Shown here piece after piece: positions 62,978 to 64,000 of a stretch of DNA of 64,000 nucleotides. Under the pieces are notes generated by a model. That model did no database searches. It had not been told where the DNA came from and saw only the letters and a program-made list of their open reading frames with translations. Made by a program: the position numbers and the translations under genes. The DNA comes from Inia geoffrensis (taxonomy: Eukaryota; Chordata; Mammalia; Artiodactyla; Iniidae): positions 101,930,368 to 101,994,367 of the forward strand of contig CM070899.1 of NCBI GenBank assembly GCA_036417435.1, in the 5' to 3' direction. Each line of letters starts with the position of its first letter. Positions within the stretch are counted from its first letter, which is position 1.

Positions 62978-64000
62978 TTGAATGTGCTGTTTTCTAAAAC
63001 GCAGGTGAGTACCACTGAGGTCTTGAAAGCTTTCCGCCTGAGAGTCGGGCCTGATTTGAATTCATTTCAGATTACCCAGCCCAGGATATTTCTTGAGGGC
63101 AGGGTTGTGTCTGCAAAGCCGCAGGCCTTAGTCCTTGTGAATGATAGATGCCTTTCAGCACAGTTGATAATGTTGTTACGGCAGTGTGCCACAAGGCGGC
63201 AGCACTACTCCGTGTCGTCTCTGGTAACTTGGGGAAAGAAAGCCTTAGCGGGGATCCCGGTTTCGGATTGGAAATGGGGAGTCGAACGCGGCTAAACACA
63301 CAATCCTGGGCTTGTGTATGCTCACCTCCTGCCCCTGAACCTGCACTGCCCCACCCCAGGCATATCGGAAGCCTTTCAGGTTGGCTACTCGGAGGGTGCC
63401 GTGGTTCGCAGGTGGGGCGACTCTGATGAAGGGGGCTGGAGGTGGGAACCTGCCTAGCAGGAGCTGTGGAGATCCGGTTTCCTCACCGCTCTTCCCTCTC
63501 AGCTGCTCCACCCTCATTTGGGTACACCAGGCTTTGCTTACCTGTACGACGGCCACGTTGGATCGGGACACTGCGGTACCACGCAGGGGAGAATGGGCAG
63601 TAGCGTCCTGAGGTGCCGCTGGTCAGGTGGCACATCCTCCTCCCTTGCTGCCTCAGCAGCAGCAGGCTCCGGCCGTGGGACCCAGGCCTGCCGAGGCTCC
63701 AGGGGCCGTTACCATGGTAACAACTTCACAGAGGCCTGAGGTAACAGAGTAGGCATTTCTTAAGCCCTCACTTGCCTTGTCATTGAACAGTCCTTTTCCG
63801 TTTCAGCCTAGTTCATATACAATGTTGTGTCTGTTTGAGTTGTACAGCCACCCGATGCAATTGTACACGTAGCTGTACCCGCAGGGTTTCGGATTCTTTG
63901 CAATCTTCGTTTATTGAGGTATGTTTAGTAGCGTTCCCTGTGCTTGCGCGTGCGTCGCCCTTGATGAGCACTTTTGGATACGTTAAGCGTGTTTCTGTGA
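62978..64000 (+). repeat. Subunit A20 (right end cut off)
   Basis: First 1023 nt of an A subunit almost identical to A19; the array therefore continues past the window. Perfect X-box at 63708-63721. Confidence 0.95.
63708..63721. promoter_or_regulatory. Perfect X-box palindrome in A20
   Basis: Same 14 nt as in A17 and A19. Confidence 0.62.

Larger units (their letters stand above)
1..64000 (+). repeat. Macrosatellite array of alternating A (1685 nt) and B (1619 nt) subunits, dimer about 3304 nt
   Basis: Landmarks recur at constant spacing through the whole window. The motif ttgaatgtgctgttttct followed by cgcaggtgagtacc opens each A subunit at 3271, 6575, 9878, 13181, 16485 and so on. The same motif followed by cgccggtgagtacc (cgcccgtgag in B10 and B14) opens each B subunit at 1652, 4956, 8260, 11562 and so on. 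A to B is 1684-1685 nt, B to A 1618-1619 nt. All 39 subunits lie in one orientation and only one is interrupted (B17, by a SINE). A and B align along their whole length and so descend from one monomer of about 1.65 kb; the length difference is mostly one block of about 64 nt. Both window ends lie inside the array. No gene is visible. Known of the class: macrosatellites such as DXZ4 and D4Z4 have 3-kb units, and cetaceans carry an abundant satellite with monomers near 1.6-1.75 kb. Which of these, if either, this is cannot be settled by reading. Confidence 0.97.

Noticed and set aside
1..64000. CRISPR array, bacterial operon or phage
   Set aside because: Repeat length, SINE, splice-like signals and lack of coding frames all fit mammalian satellite DNA; repeats are far too long for CRISPR.
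1..64000. Ribosomal DNA or another multi-copy RNA gene array
   Set aside because: No conserved rRNA, 5S, snRNA or tRNA sequence is recognisable in either subunit.
1..64000. Telomere-like GGGTTA subrepeats
   Set aside because: Only isolated tagggtt strings occur; there is no short-period tandem repeat inside the subunits.

Overview
The whole window is one macrosatellite-type tandem array from a mammalian genome, almost certainly a cetacean. No protein-coding or structural RNA gene can be supported. The lineage call rests on the only foreign element in the window: a tRNA-derived SINE of the CHR type with the form characteristic of whales and dolphins (55230-55454, minus strand), with a 33-nt poly(A) tail and a perfect 18-nt target-site duplication.

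Layout: two related subunits alternate head to tail, all in one orientation. I call them A (typically 1685 nt, 1684 in copies with a one-base deletion) and B (typically 1619 nt). I set their start at the conserved ttgaatgtgctgttttct motif. One A+B dimer is 3303-3304 nt. The window holds A1 (cut at its left end), B1, A2, B2 and so on to A20 (cut at its right end): 20 A and 19 B subunits. A and B differ mainly by a GC-rich stretch of about 64 nt found only in A, and by the adjacent A-specific palindrome GTTACCGTGGTAAC.

Regions: (1) 1-49520 (A1-B15) is a highly homogenised core. Shared private variants reveal second-level units of two dimers (6607 nt; 16485-23091 is duplicated as 23092-29698, and 31384-36305 matches 37991-42912) and of three dimers (9910 nt; 1652-8259 matches 11562-18169), with long-range copies in 41294-49520. 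(2) 49521-64000 (A16-A20) is more divergent. It has A/B chimeras that look like gene conversion tracts (A16, B16, A18), a B17 carrying the SINE, and a recent local duplication (A19 and A20 nearly identical).

Inside each subunit the sequence shows motifs that could matter for chromatin: a CTCF-like core in A, a textbook RFX/X-box palindrome in A, a YY1-like core in B, pol III A-box-like and splice-site-like strings. All are matches by eye. Short open frames recur in every frame, but they open and close with single-base repeat variants and show no family resemblance I recognise, so I treat them as non-coding. The best-supported reading is a non-coding cetacean macrosatellite. Its relation to the 'common cetacean satellite' (about 1.6-1.75 kb monomers in the literature) or to a DXZ4-like X-linked boundary array are the two hypotheses most worth testing.
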